NCBI GenBank assembly: GCA_029224185.1
Contig: CM055188.1
Location: 14,998,497 to 15,062,496 of the forward strand
Direction: 5' to 3'
Source of the DNA: Karalla daura
Lineage: Eukaryota; Chordata; Actinopteri; Chaetodontiformes; Leiognathidae
DNA: 64,000 bases
Shown here one piece after another: positions 24,386-38,954 of the stretch (position 1 is the first letter of the stretch; the number at the start of each line of letters is the position of its first letter). The position numbers and the translations under genes are program-made. A model generated the notes under the pieces. It was not told where the DNA came from. It was given only the letters and a program-made list of their open reading frames with translations, and did no database searches.

Positions 24386-25927
24386 CTTGGATGTGCCCGG
24401 AGTTTGTGCCTGCAAGTTCTTCTGCGCACTCACGTTTTAGTCAACACATTCAGATGAAGTCATCGTTACATTTTTCCACATGTGTTTTGTATATGTGAGA
24501 TAAAACTGTTCTGTTATGTGTTGGGGGGGAAAAAGGGAGCTATGACTGAAATGAATCGGTTAAGCTTTCCATAGTTTCCTTACATTATATTTGTAAGATG
24601 TAGCTGTAGAAGAGAGATCTCTAAGACTCAAATGAAACAACTGTTCTAGTACAGTAGCAAAACAAGTCACTGTGTCCTTGTACTAAGATAAAGACAGACA
24701 CCAGGACCCGACGCTGTCTGGACGTGTTAAATGACCTCTGACCCTTTGTATAAATGCTGTCATTATGGTGTGTATATTTGACCATTTGGAGGCTGACCTG
24801 TGGTGACCTCGTATGGAGGGAAAAACAGGTCCAGATAAACAGGTCATTGTTTTATTATAGAAAATGTGAAGAAAAAAAATGCTTCCATGGCACTTTTAGG
24901 AGAATGGCTCTTAATGATGAATGAGTATAAGGATTCCAGGGTCAATTTATCACTTTCTTCTCTTGTGTCATTATAGGTTATGTTCAAGATGTCAATGCTT
25001 TAATCAAACCAAATATGTATTTAGGATCAGAACTTTCTCATCAGTACATACTGAGCATGTTACCAGCCTTTTAGTGTGGTATTTGTTCCACCAAAGGTGA
25101 TAAAGTGCCACTCCAACAAACAAGATTCACCTCACAAATTCTGTGACAGTCAAGGTGCTAAAGGTCAGGAGGTGACGAGGTGAGCGGCGGGGGGGGGTTG
25201 GGTGTTGATTGTTCTTTGTCTGGCAGCTGGAAGGACTGCAGGGAGCATGTGGTGCCAGAGCCTTTTATCATTACCCCATTTCCAACCAAACAAATGTCCT
25301 TAATGCAAACTCTGCTCAGCTGGTGCAGGTGTGGCTGCGGGGGCAAATGTTGTCTGAGAGGATAAGGGAAGACCCCTGTGATTTGGCTCACCGAGCGTCC
25401 GCTGAGTCGCCCCCCCCCGTGTCCACTTAAAAACTGTCACTGTTGTAATGTGCATGTTGGGAGAAGTCAAGCATAGACTCATTATGGCACTTGGTAAACA
25501 TATGGTGAACATTACACAGTCAGGAGGGAGCTGCCCTCTCTCTGGAAAGGGATCGAGTCAGATACGATGGAGGGAATGCCGGGCTCAGGGCATGGACGCA
25601 CAGAGCAAACTCAACAGTCATGCTGAGAGAGAAGGTGGAAAGTAGGAAAGTAGGCTGTCACACAGAGAGCTCTGTTAAAACATTGGCACGACTTTCCATA
25701 GTTTCTGATTTGTTTGCGCTGGACTGTGAAAAATGACAAATACTTGTGTGAAAGGGCTGGTGAAGGCTTACAGGAGAACTTTGACCCCAGCTTCTTTCTC
25801 ACCTCTGCACAGCTGACCAATCACAGAGTGAGACAAGTTGTGCGCATCAGAAATACACAAGTGCCAGACTCTGGCCCCCCAGCTCTGATTTCAGTGTCTG
25901 TGTCTGTATGTTTGTCTGTCCCGGTGC

Positions 25928-25975
25928 TTATTGAAAAGCACCGCCAGTGGCACAGTGGTTGAAAACACAGATGAA
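25928..25975 (+). repeat. Possible SINE head fragment
   Basis: The words gccagtggcacagtggttga resemble the A-box-side head of the common teleost tRNA-type SINE. The rest of the element is missing. Confidence 0.3.
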
Positions 25976-27330
25976 ACGTAGCTTGTGAATGTGTGAATTT
26001 GTGTTATTAGGAGCTATTAACAACAGCAAGTCTGACTGCCATGTCATCTTCATTCACCAGTCGTCCAGGTGAAGAAAACCTCTTTGCCAAACTGTCATCT
26101 TAATTCTTGACTTTACTTTACTCTGTGACATGCCTTACGCATGCAGCAGCCTGAGTGCTTTCAAGGAGTCATTCGGATGTTTGAGACCTAACAACTTTAA
26201 CCAATATTGGAGTCTTGCCCCTCTCATTGACGTGATCTTTTTGCTCCACTATCCGGTGTGTGCTAACTGTGTTACTACTTGTTACAGCTGCGAATGCAGT
26301 TTCTGAAGACACTTCAGACAAACTAGTGTATTCACTTTCAAAGCGTATGCCAGCTCGATGTGAAGTTTCTGGTTTGTGGTCCGGAGAACAACAGGAGAGT
26401 TGATTCAGAAATCCATGTAGTCAACAATCCAAACAAGTGTTTATTTTTGTTTTGTTCTGTTTTTGTTTTATCCCACCCAGCGACGGGCATGATGATCCCA
26501 CAGGGGATCAAAGTACAAGTTATGTGGAAGAGCACTTCAGCCCCGACATGTGAATGCTCAACTTGCCCCGCAGGGGTTGAAGGCTCCTTCACTCCCATGG
26601 CAAGATTAAATACTCAATTTAATTATGTCAGTGAGCATTAAGTCAGTAACCTTATCAGAGTGGTCTGGATGTTTAATGGGGCTTTGTGCGCCAACAGATG
26701 CCCCAAGATTAGTCACAATATGCTGGTGGTGCAAACCCAGAGTGAAGGGATAAATGACAGGCACAGAATCTGATATGAGGAGCCCCTCCTACCAGATACC
26801 ACCACCGCACTGCAGGACACCTCAAGATAGCTGATATTAAATATAGCCCAAACCGAGCACAGTACTGTATGCATACTTTACAGTGTTGGTGTGGTGGGGG
26901 GAATTATTTGAAGATGATTTAATGCATCATTAAAACAAGCTGCTGGTTTCATGCTATGTGGCGTACTGTACACAGGCTCTGTGCATGCATACTCATGCAG
27001 AGCTCATGCATATTTTTACATAGAAACACTGAGATGAAAGTGAAAAAGCTAACTAGGAGGGGCTGATTTTGTTATTTTGCATATTGATGCAAAATTTCAC
27101 CCTAATTAAAGAAACCTCCTAAAGTCTGAATATATCACAGTTTCCATCTTTTTTTTCTTGCGACTTACTAGACCCAATTGAGGAGTGCTGCAGGCTGCCT
27201 TCTCCAGTTACTATTTTGTTGCGTTTGGACTCGCTCACATATAGCAACTTTGAGCACCACGCTGGACCGATCGAAACACCTGTCTTGCTCCCATTGTCCA
27301 ATACAGCTGTGAATTTCTCTCTCTCTCATT

Positions 27331-27355
27331 CTATATGTATATATGTATATGTATA

Positions 27356-27394
<39 letters not shown>
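27331..27394 (+). repeat. Compound (TATG)/(TG)/(TA) microsatellite
   Basis: Three adjacent repeat types grade into one another over about 64 bases. Confidence 0.95.
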
Positions 27395-27639
27395 TGTTAT
27401 CCTTTCGTAACAAGAACAGTGATAACCCTCCTTAGGATTCTCTGAGGATTTAATTAGATACAGTAGCCTGTTCATTATGCAGATATGTTAATGGGGCCCC
27501 AGATCCATGCAGTGCTGTGGATTGTAAAATAGATCCGAGTGTTGAAATCCCTTTGAAGCACTAAGTAAAGTGCTCTGTAAGTGTGTGAATTATTAACCAT
27601 TCAGGGTACGCTGCATGCTTCCACCACATGCATATCATG

Positions 27640-27690
27640 GTGTGTGTGTGTGTGTGTGTGTGTGTGACTGTGTGAGTGTGTGTGTGTGTG
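27640..27690 (+). repeat. Interrupted (TG)n microsatellite
   Basis: TG units interrupted by ac and ag near 27667-27675. Confidence 0.95.
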
Positions 27691-30618
27691 CACACTGCAA
27701 TTGTTCCATCATGAATGAAGCTGGTGTGTTTGCCTAAGGTCAGTGTTGAGCTGGGAGTACACGTGATGCGATGGCTTACCTAAGCACAGTCTGCCTCCAA
27801 GCTTGAACTGGATCGACTGACAACTACAAGAGAACTGTTACATCCACGATTATTGAAGGGCATTGCAATGTAAAGACTTTATTCAAACCCTTGTATTGCC
27901 ATGAAATGTGATTTAACATGATAGATTTGGCTCGTTTCGTCAAGGCAAAATGTGCTAGTATATATGTCTCCTCTCACTTCCCCACCTTTGTCTACCAGAG
28001 AGCGTCCGGCATGATCTGATCCATTGTTCATATTCCTGCATACCTGCCGTTGACTCGCTCGGCTCCCTCTACCACAACCATGCATCATACTCTCTTGCAA
28101 AACCCGAGCAATTTCACGTCTTTCTTCCTGTCCACAATTCGCCGCCTCTAACTCAACACTTGACAGTCTCTACCGCTCTCGTTTACTCAGTAATTCCCTT
28201 GTGTCTGCATTCATGCATACCTATGCTTCCGTATCTTTTTCCATCTCGCTGTGGAGCTGAAGCAGTCGTCTGTACAAAGCCCTCGGAGAAAGAGGCCTGG
28301 CTGGTGAGATAGGGTGACATGGATGAGAAGGGCTTTGTCACAGCGTTTGCAGTGCGAAGACGAGACCTGTGTGTGGGGCGGGGCGAGACACAAATACATA
28401 CGCACCTTTGTTCGTCTGTACAAGTCTTCTGAAGTCCTCAACTTTTAACCTGATAATCCTCTCCTCTGTCTTAAAACATAGACTCTTTCATATCTGATCT
28501 GAACAGAGACTTTTTTTTAACCCAGTTGGACGCAAAAGCAACTGTAGATAAGAGCTTGTTATTATTCTTCAAGAATGGAAAGTGTCACAGTGGGTCTGGA
28601 CTGTATAACAGGCTTTTTGAAGCGTAGCATAATGATTGAAAAATAAGATAAAGATCCGTACTTCCATTTTTTTGGTCAAAAATGGCCAAATAATCAAGTT
28701 AACTTATTGGGGCACATACTTCCTGTGACTACAGGTGAATTAGAGTTCAACACTCAGCTGTTATCTGTCATTTTGTTGTAGATACAGCAAATAAAACAGC
28801 TGTCCTGTCTCAGTCATATCCAATATGAATATAACCAGACAGACGAGTAGCAAAAGGTTTATTCAAAGGTTTGTTTAAAACTTTTCATCATGCAGTGTTC
28901 TGGAATGCAGCAACCAGCATTTGACATGTAATACCTAATGACACAGTATGTGTAGAAAATGTGTATTTTTGACTTTGCTGGGATATCAATTTGTTCTCAT
29001 TTTTACTTGCAGTGAGGTGAGAATAACCGAAATCTTTTAAAATATCTTTTAAAATCTCTGTTTGGCTTTTGTCATCAAATCTTTCTAAGATTTGCACAGC
29101 CAAAACCAGACATTGATGGTGGGAACACAACCTTTCCCTCACGGCTTGTACCCTCCAGCAGCAGGTTGGACAGCTGACTCTCGTGTTGTGTCACATCGCC
29201 TGGCACTGGGACAGAAAAGTGTATTTTGAATAGTCTGCTACTAGTACAGCTGACTGCCACTGTACGAGGCCTGTGGGCACAGATAAAAGCAGCTTATTAT
29301 CTTCTTCATTTTACAACAGATCTAACCTGCACACCTCTATTTGTGTGTGTGTGTATGTATATATGTATAAATGTTTATATATGTCTCATCTACGCCTGGA
29401 ATTCAAATATTCATCAAATCTGAAAGTCCTCAAAGTGGATGGAGAGAAAATACAGATTGAGAGATGACTGTGACAAATATGTTATGTTCCTACAGTGGAA
29501 AAGGCCTGTTTGGTTACAGGGCACAGCACCGCAATGGAAAATGGTTACACGAGAAAAGGTGCCAATGTAGCACCACCCATAAAAACATCCTTGCTCCAAA
29601 GGCCCCAAAACTCACTCTAGTTCTCACAGCTTTATAAGTACATGGACACACTGCACATGCATTTTTCATTTTCTTTGGGCTGTGCAGGCCTTATCTTGAA
29701 TGTGTAAACAACTTGGCGGTAGACAAAATGAAATGGATTTTAAGGTCTCAGCCTCTCTTAAGGTCTGCACCTGCACATTCCTCTGCATACTCCACACGCA
29801 AGAAACTGCTAGTCTGTTTGTCATTTACATATTTATTTCTGCACAGGCTGATTTAAGAATTTTGCTTGCACACACATTTTACTCTGCTTAGTCTTTGCAG
29901 CTTTACAAGGGGGTGGTCTGCTGGTCTTGCATCCCCTTCTCCTTCTCCCTGCAGGGGGGCAAAACAGGGAAAGTGGCCCTGCCTCCTTTGTTCCTTTTGT
30001 TGAAGAGGCGGCTGAAAAGACCAGCCAACCAGAGAGGGGGAAAATTGTGAGGAAAACGAGGGGGTTAGAGAGGTGAAGGCGTACCTCGAGGAGAGGGGTA
30101 AGGGGGGAGGATAGAGAGAGGAGGATGTGAGCAACTCCTCCCATGGCTGTCAGTGGGAAAACAGCTGGTGTTTACTGCAGACTCCTTCTCTGTCGCCTCA
30201 GAGGAAGGGCAGGTGAGTGGGTGTGGCTGAAGAGGAGTGTCCACCATCTGGAATATAACCTAGAGCTTTGGCATCTACACAACTCCTTTGAAAATAAACT
30301 TTGTGCAGTTACCTTGAAAGTCTCTCTTTTATAGTGGCATGGTCATTTGAAAACTTTTGAGATTTCAGGGCAGATTTGGGAAACTGGTAATCTGTGTGAA
30401 ATCTTTTGCTCCCGCTGAATGGTTCTTTGCTTTGCATGACTGCAGTTGGGCAGGTGGCCTTTCATCCTAGCTTATGACTTGAAATGAAAAGACTCCGAAG
30501 CACGCTTGAAATTGAATATCATTGGCATGACGTCACAGCGAGCCTCTGTTTTTTGACTCCAGAAGCAACAATACAAGAGGCATCTTGCAAGATTTTCTCC
30601 TCCTCACTTTGTATTAGT

Positions 30619-30657
30619 GTGCGTGTATGTAGTGTGTGTGTGTGTGCGTGCGTGTGG
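30619..30657 (+). repeat. Short interrupted (GT)n tract
   Basis: GT units mixed with GC and AT units, low complexity. Confidence 0.8.
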
Positions 30658-31174
30658 CTTTTTTGTGGGACTCAGGCAAGCATGAAAAGCAGCATTTTGA
30701 AATGCCGGCAGCCGACAGTTGCCAAGTGGCAACCATGAAAGCTCTTGGAGAACAGTGAGCACTCAGTTTCCCCAGAAACGCCCTTTTTCTCTAGACAGCT
30801 CCCCCTAAATCGACTAAACACCCCACTCTCCCCCAACTCCCTTTAAATGCCTTGGGGGGAGGGACCCTCTGTCCTGGGAAAAGGGGGTTGCTATGGAAAG
30901 CCAAAGACGAATGTTGGACAGGCGTGTTAAAAGTTCAGGACCTGGGGTGGCTGCTGGTGGACTGTAGTAGTAAAGGACGATGTTCCTGGGATGTCTGAAA
31001 CTACCTAGCTGTGAGCTATGCAACTCAGCACTGCAGGTCCTGGCTGAAAAGCAGGTGTAGCAGAGCAGAGTTGTAAGAAAATTGGTATCACTTCAAGTTC
31101 ATATTAAAACAGTTCATATTGTTTGGATCATACACGAATCATAGTTTTATTAATCAGTGCCACTTGACCGTCAC

Positions 31175-31365
31175 AAAGTACAGAGCTTGAGTCTTGAACA
31201 TAAGAAAGGTTGCAGGTTGGATCCCTGGTTCCAGCAGGTGTGGCAGGAGCAGCCTGGAGCAGTAACTTAACCCCAATTGCTCCCTTCTCCACCCACTGCT
31301 CAGGTGGTCCGGACGGGTTAAATGCAATTGACAAATTCCACATCGATGTACTGCTGAAAAACACA
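31175..31365 (+). repeat. tRNA-type SINE remnant, second family
   Basis: Contains a B-box-like ggttggatccctgg at about 31215, followed by ccagcaggtgtggcaggagc, taaccccaattgctcccttc, and gggttaaatgcaattgacaa with attccacat. This order is familiar from a tRNA-derived teleost SINE that differs from the one at 45931. The A-box half is eroded. Confidence 0.55.
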
Positions 31366-34300
31366 TGCAATCAAGTAATTTTAGCTATTTAATTTCTGTT
31401 GAAAAACTTGGTCAACCTGCGTGTTTGCAGTGTTTTATCGGAAGGCTGGAGAGCAGCAGGAAGTCATGTCCAGTTTTATCCCAGTAATTGTTTTTAGTTT
31501 TACCTGGAATTATGAATCCTTATTGGAATCAGGAGCCGCTGGTTACATTATGTTGCCCCCCGTCACTTACGTCTCACAGACACAGTAGACATGTTGCCTC
31601 AGCAGAGCAGTATTTTTACAACCTGCCTATCATGTGTCTACTTACCATGACACTTCCTGTTGGTTCACACTGCTACAGGGGTCAAGGGGGGGGCTCTGTT
31701 ATCCTGGCTTTGACACAATCCTCCCTTAGCAAGACATTTTATCCCCCTCTAAGGCGTCAAATAGCACATAGGTGCTCCAGTTCATGTCGAAAATGTTTGT
31801 CAGAAATGTGACTGCATCCCTGTCCGGCCATTCACGGGCGAATGCGAGAGAGCTGCAGTCCGGCAGTGTTTCCTGGCAACTTTTGCCACTCGCTGGTAAG
31901 CTTAGCTGTGGTACACAGTGTTGCAGTGTACAGACTGCTATGTTGCCCTCAGAGGGTTGGATTTACAAGGCTTTGATTTAGGCATTCCTTAAGCTGATCT
32001 GAAATTTTGCTTCCATTCCTCATTTACTGCACTGTAATCCTGGTGAATAAAAGCAGAGGCACGCTGTGCAACTAATTCACAGTCCAGAATATACACAGTT
32101 TGTCTGAACACATTGCCGTGCTTGTGTCAGTGTAAAGTAGTAGCTCATCTTAAGACATACTAGACTTCTGTGTGTACACCAATGAGCCCGGGGGCAGCTT
32201 TCATAAATAACACTCTCTTCGTGTTATTAATGGAGAGCTTAAAGGTTTTTTTCTTGCTTACTAGGAATAATCTTTTCCACCCGCCCCACCTCACTAGTCT
32301 TAATCTGGCTGCGAATGAACCAGGCCTCTGTTTCTAGGGTCATGGAGCACTCTGCGGAGGGGCGGGGGGTGAGTATGTTAATGTTGGTGTGATGTCCACC
32401 CCACCTCCCAACTTCACGTAATTCAAACAGCACTTCAGTGCTCGACATTTGTAGTTGTGCAAATAGGAAAGCAGACGTGGGTGTAGTGTGTCCACGTTGT
32501 CCACAGCTGAACTCCTCTTGCTGTGTCTCAGTTCTTATCTCAACCACTTTGTCTGCTTTATTTAGTAAGCAGTCCCTCTGTATGCTGTTGCCCCCCGCCC
32601 CCCATTCTCTCACGTAGTGACCACATTAGCATAGAATACCATTTGTCGCAGCGAGAAAACCTTTATTTGTCTCTTCATTCATCTTACTTATTCCCCCTCT
32701 GTTCCTGTATCTCTTCATAGCAGTAAAATCAATGAATGTCACTTATTACTTTAGCTAAAAAGGAAATGTTTTCACTTTCCCTTTCCTGTTTGTGATTAGG
32801 CAAAAGCTACTCAAATGATTTCCACGAAAGTTGTCGGAATGTGGTTGCATGAGCCAAAGCCAAACTTTGGAAACTTTGAGGCAGAGCTGAATGGAGATGC
32901 AGGTGCAGCTCCATGATGCGTCTTTGTTTTCTGTTGTGCTTTGTTCCGATCTGATGAGTAATGGCTTCTCAATGTAACTTACTGTTCTTCTTACTATTCT
33001 TTTTTGTTGACAAAGAAAGTTTCCGGACAAAGATGTGAATGTTTGTCAGTTGGCCAGTAATGCAGAAGTGACTGTGAAACATAAATCCACCATAAGCTCC
33101 AAAATAGGTGGAGCCTGACGCAAATCTCCTGCATTTACTTTGAAAATGACTGCTAGCACCTAATGAAAAAAGATTATGTAACATAAAAGTGCTTTAAAAA
33201 GCCATTTCATGTGTTGACTAAACATAACAAGGGTTTGACAGGAAGCCTTATTGTTAGCAGCAGTCTAGCTGATGTCTTATTCCTCATTGTATTTCTTGAG
33301 CCTTTTTATTTTTGTGTGTGTTTTTTTGGTAAGGCATTTCTCCTCGTTGGCTGTCTCGTTGACAGATCGTCAACTGACTATCTCAGTCAGACTGCCATTA
33401 ACATTCCTTCCACTGAAACGTCAACACAAGTCCTGGGACCGTCACGGATCCTACTGATAAAACCGGACCCCGAAGAGCGAGTAGAGATGCGCTGCACGTG
33501 ACTGTGGAAACAAAATATTGTTATGGTGTACATAAGTACCGCTGCATCATAGCATGGGAAAGTAATTCCACCCAATAATGCTCATGTTTTAAGAAAAACA
33601 TCGTTTTCAAAAATAATAGTTTTATGATTTAATCCCTTTGAAATCGCTTGTCTGGATGTCTGTGGTTATTGCAGATAGTTGTGTGTAGTGTTGCATAAAT
33701 CAGCAGCCGTAATAAAACTGTCTGCAGACAAACTCCCAGCAGTGGAAACCAAAGACACAGGGCTACCGCAATAAAGTTTTTTGTTTTTTTTTAAGAAGTA
33801 TTGAAAAATGCTCTGCATTCTTAAAATCTGCTTAACCTGGCTTCCCCCCATGTCGTTTCTTTCCCATTATGATAGAAAAAGAGCAGAGTAGGAAAGTGTT
33901 GGTGGTTTGCCTCATGTGCTGCTCAGCAGGAGCAATGATCAGCGAAGGCGGCCATAAAAGCTTTATAGCTTCAACCTCCCCTCCTGTTTTGGCATTATTG
34001 CTGCGTTTTACAAAAACACATTAGACATTGTTTCCACTGGAGTAACTCAGGATAATTGTTAATTAAAATCAGCCTTTCACCTTGTTCAGACGGTGCTAAT
34101 GTGTGTAGACTCTCCGCTAATCTTGTTTCGGTTTTACACAGATCTTATATTCTATAAAGTGAGGATCGCGTATTTATATGTGTAATTTTTTAAAATGTAA
34201 TATGATATATTACAGAAAGGTATGGAAATACAATTCGCTAGTACACACCCATTTTCTTGAATACTTTGCAACCTGTAATTAACAGAGGTGTTTTGAGTCG

Positions 34301-35612
34301 CTAAGCTAGACATCTGCAGTGCTGCGCTGGAAATTACACATCATTCACATAGTTTTTACATGTCCACATAGTCTGGAGAAGAGTAATTATTAGCTTTTAA
34401 TTCAATAGCATTCACCCAAGAGTTAAGCTTTGGGTTTTTTTCGAGGTTCTTTCCTCCAGATGTCTTTTAGAGTTTTAGACTTGGCAGTACCAGATATCTT
34501 GGCAGACATCACATTAGTGGAGTGTAGCACAACTGTCTACTTATGCAAGCTGGTAAACTTCCTCTCTCCTTGAAGTCTTTAACTTCACTCCCAGAAGTTT
34601 TTATGTTACATCCCTCTTGGCTGATTTATACAGAATCATGAGCTGTGGTGTTATGTAAGACCCCTTTGTCATGAGCATTTGCTTGGACAACATTTCACAA
34701 AAAACAATATTTTACACAGTCATGGCTGCTTTTGCCTCTCTCTGCGATCATATTCTTTAAGTAGATTTGGGTTTCAGGTTGCACTGTGGTCAAGTCACTC
34801 AAATCACAAACACACTCCCGCCATCCAGACAAGGGAGTCGTTTTGGAGCAGTTATTTGCCCCAAACCCAAAAGTATTAAGCTAAATATAAGACATTGTCA
34901 GTAGGCTGTCATGCCAAGAGAGCATGGTTAGAGCTGTAGTGACTGAAACACAATTGTCTGTGTTCACTCCTCGTACATCATATTATCTCTTAATGTGACA
35001 TAATGTGAAGCCAGTGCCACTGGTCAAACTCATTTATCGTGTTGTCTGAGAATGAGATCAGTTCTTTGAAACTGTAAATCTCCAGGCGCTCAGTTGATTG
35101 ACGTGTTTCATTCTGTGTTGTCTAATAAAAATGTTGCCTCTAGGAACTGCCTGCCATATTGATTACACATGTTCAGTCTGCTGGTTATTGATCCTGGGCC
35201 AAAAACTGATTACTATAACGATCCCATGACCCGATATCCTGTAGTAGAAGACAGTGAAAGGCAGTGGCCTCATTTAGAACTCACACTCATTAGAGATGGG
35301 GTGAGTATTGTGCAAAATCTAATCCAATCTGAATACTCATTTACCAAACCTCTTGATGGAATATGAGGCAGAAGTTTTGATTTTCAGGCACATTAGTCTG
35401 TGGTCGGTGTTAAATGCAAACCCGTAGAAACTTTAAACTTCATTATAGTAAGTTAAAAAAAAATGTCATTCATACATACCTAGGTTATAGATAAATCAAT
35501 GCAACCTCATTGTGTAAAAACTCTGGTATGTTATCAGGCATTTGTGACAAATACTTGTTCATGTTGCTCAACAGTGGAGAGTTAAAGAGCCAATTTGAAG
35601 TTTATTAACCAG

Positions 35613-35613
<1 letters not shown>

Positions 35614-35671
<58 letters not shown>
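35614..35671 (+). repeat. (TG)n microsatellite
   Basis: About 29 uninterrupted TG units. Confidence 0.99.
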
Positions 35672-35674
<3 letters not shown>

Positions 35675-36047
35675 CTGTGTACCAACTCTTCTCAGATCAC
35701 TTATTAACCTTTATTCCACTGCAGAGCACATAAACACTTCAGAGAGAGCACAAAAAAATCCATTGGTGTGAAATAATGAAGCTGTATACAAAGTATGAAA
35801 CTAAGTCTAAATAGATGTTGACTAAATTCAAGTTTGATGTTTTCCCAAGCATCAGTTTTGTTCTTGTGCTAAGGATAAAATGGTTTGTTTTGTAGTTTAT
35901 TTGTCTATTGCTCACACAGACTTTGTGTAAACAATATTTCTGTGCTAAACCTGTTTACATTTTCTCTTCAGAGCAGACATGAAAGTTTATTTTAATTGTA
36001 AGATAGTCAAAAGTTGTTGTATGGGGCACCCTTCTAAATCAGATTCT

Positions 36048-36815
36048 CACCCTGTTCAGCCTTGAAATGTCTGCAGGTCTGTTCTATTGTGATGCTTTGC
36101 CTCAAACCAAAACCATTTTATAGCTAGAGAGACAATAGTTGCACTTTTCAGAGGATTTAATTTGATGGTGAAAGCAGATTACAGGTATGGACCACTGGAG
36201 AAATGAACAAAAAGGAGGACCATAACCTTCATCATCATCATCTGGTCCTCCTGATAGTCTGTGTGCATCAAATCCAATTTTCACTCCTATCCTTCACAAT
36301 AACGTATATGTCTTTCATTTCCACTTAAACTGACCTTGGATGTGCTGCAGATCATCCTCCTCCCCATCACACTCAGAAACAACTTTATTTATTTTTATGT
36401 ACTATATGCTAGTCTGATGTGATTGTCAGCAAATCTCAACTTGAAAGTAATTTGATTGCACAGCTAAGATACTGAAACAGACGCGGGATACTTTCTTTAC
36501 TGCCAATATACATAATTGCCGTCACTTTTGCACCACTTATTGACAGCAGCTCAGTTCCTGGAGCTACCCGCTGATGTCATGCTGTGCCTCTGCCGAGAGC
36601 GACTAATGCCTATTGCCCATGATGTCTCTGTGCTTTTACAAATACATCTCTTATTTTTTTCAGACAGAAATGCCATGCTGGCCTCTTTTGTAGAGAGCAG
36701 AGCGGCTGTTGGACTTAAATGCCAGTGAAACTGCCTGCTTTTACTGAAAAAAAAACAAAACAAAACTTCAGTTTTAAAGTTAGCAGTTTATCACCTCTCT
36801 GGACCTTTTGTTACG
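36048..36815. mobile_element. Second copy of the long-inverted-end element
   Basis: The first 350 bases (36048-36395) are the reverse complement of 18410-18755, sharing for example the tgatagtctgtgtgcatcaa and atcatcctcctcccc stretches. The next 400 bases resemble 17570-17885 in direct orientation (gcacagctaagatactgaaa against gcacagctaatatattgaac; taa-tgtcatgctg; agcagtttatcacct). The copy keeps left-arm sequence that is deleted in the 17.3-kb copy and lacks that copy's far right part. No transposase frame. Confidence 0.7.
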
Positions 36816-38954
36816 ATAATAGGAGGCCATTTAGAGAACGATGAGGAAACGATGGGTAGATGCTGACCTTTGTAAGGATTACATCACAGAGAGGTAATGG
36901 CTGTACACCAATCCCACCCCTATTTCACAGTACCTGCTGTGAGATCTGTGTGGAAAGTCCCACCAGAAGGTTCAGGAACAACAACCTCCTGGTATCGCTG
37001 AGACAGTGGCACACAACACTGAACAATCTCTTCAGTAAAGCTCCTGCACTTCAGCGGGTCTGTACCTATGTCAACAGTGAAGAGCTTCTCCTCCACTCTA
37101 AATAAGCACGGCTCTTTATTTGTGACTGACGTCTCATCATATTTCAGATTGTTAAATCCTGTTGGAGCGTTGCTGGTGTTGCTGCTGCGGCAGTGGATTG
37201 AATGTCGTTGAAATAGCACATGTGCTTGATGTGATTTCCTGAGGTAGACTGAACATGTTTTTAGATAATAGAGATTAAGATGAAAGTGATCTGTTTGCAG
37301 ATTCACAGAACAAGAAGAGTTTTATAATTCCAGCAATTAAAAGTTGATAATTTCAGCGGGTTTGACAGATTTCCAAAACAGTATTATTATAAAGCTTTAA
37401 ATAGGGATAAGAGGAAAAGGAAATCTTTCCTCTTAGCCAAGTAGAAAATGCTGATTTCGTGGAAAGGTCTGATCTGAACGGGGCTAAATGCTGTAGGCTG
37501 CATGGGTTTGGCACAGTGTCAGCGGGGGATATCCTCATTGATCGCCCCCAGGCCTCGACTTCTGCAGCATGTCCAAATCGTTATTTAGCATTTGAGAGCA
37601 AAACAACAAGTTAGCGCTTGATTCTTTGCTCTACTTTGTGTTCATTTCAGGAAGAAGCCTTGATGCGGCAGCGCCTCAGGTGAAGATTTGTATGGCTGCT
37701 GTTGATGACTTCAGCATGACCTCATCTTCAGTAAATTGATTGCTGGTGGCTGCGGGCCACACAAGCTTGCTGTGTGCTGCCTTTAAATCAGATTGACTCA
37801 GTGCACTTGTAGTCTGTGACTTTGTGTGTGAGCTCTGTGGATGTGTGAAAGTGCCTAACAGGCTTGGGAGGGACACACCAGGCCTGGGGAGAGTTCAGAC
37901 CATGAAGCAGAGAGGGCAGGGGAAGTAAAGTACACTACACCAGCATTTAAGTAATTAATATCAGACTGCGCTAGCTGGTTAATTCTTCTCCATCACAGAA
38001 TAAAGTATTGACTATACAAGATTGAATTACAAAAAAAAACAGCTTGCCACAACTTATTTTAATAAACTTCCAGTGTGGAGAATCTGGCTGCATCTTCTCT
38101 TCCTGTTGGTTGAATGTTAATGATCCAGTAAGACTAAATGATGCTTCCAGAAACGAGTCCTACATGCTGTTCACTAGCAGCAATGATGCCACAAAGCGGG
38201 GTCAGATGATGTGCACTGACCTGTTTAGTGCAGGCAACTAATCGCTATTTCGGTCTAAAACAACAGTGAGTTTTACAGAGTTAAAACACACACAGACACA
38301 CAGTTTGTTATATTTAGCCATATTGTGGTCCTTCCTTCTGGCCCAGACTGAGATGTTTCTACAATTATTTAATTGCCATGAAATTTGTATGGAAACTCAG
38401 GATCCCAAGAGGAAGTTTATAGACTTGTGATCCTGTAATTCTGATTTCCTCTTTCCTCCCTATGTGGTAGACATTTGTAGCTATCAGAAAATATTCAGCT
38501 CTTGAACACTGTTGTGTCGAAAGAACCTCAAAGTTACAGCGAACTTCCCGGCGCATTGTTTCCCCACCGTTCTCAGGGCAGTTGTTTGCAGTGAGGTATA
38601 ATTGGTGTCATCTGACACCTGTGTGCTCAGACGTTTTTGCTTCACCTCCAAACACAGAGGTTCAGAAAATCCGAGAGAGTTCGCCTCTGCTGTATATCCC
38701 AGGCTCTCAGATCTGAGCAATTACGTCGGAGAGCGTATTAAAAGGTGATTGTAACTGACACGTGGAACCTACATCAAGGAGACCAAATTGTTTGTACGAT
38801 ATCATTTAAATGCAAATTTCTGCTGAATTTGAGTGAATTTCATATACACTGGAGGGGACAGCGAGCACTCTGAAACACGATTGAGGCATTAGATTCATCT
38901 TTAGTCTGTGTGGGAGTGTGCGCGTATAGATGAGGTATTTCAAGTCGTTTGACA

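Larger units (their letters stand above)
22380..36047. other. Long non-coding stretch, possibly intron 1 of the gene starting near 22 kb
   Basis: No recognisable coding exon on either strand. Contains microsatellites, SINE remnants and unique-looking blocks. Either a long intron or an intergenic desert would fit. Confidence 0.4.

Noticed and set aside
31210..31230. B-box-like ggttggatccctgg as a tRNA gene
   Set aside because: It is embedded in a SINE-type context with the typical downstream blocks, and no cloverleaf can be drawn.
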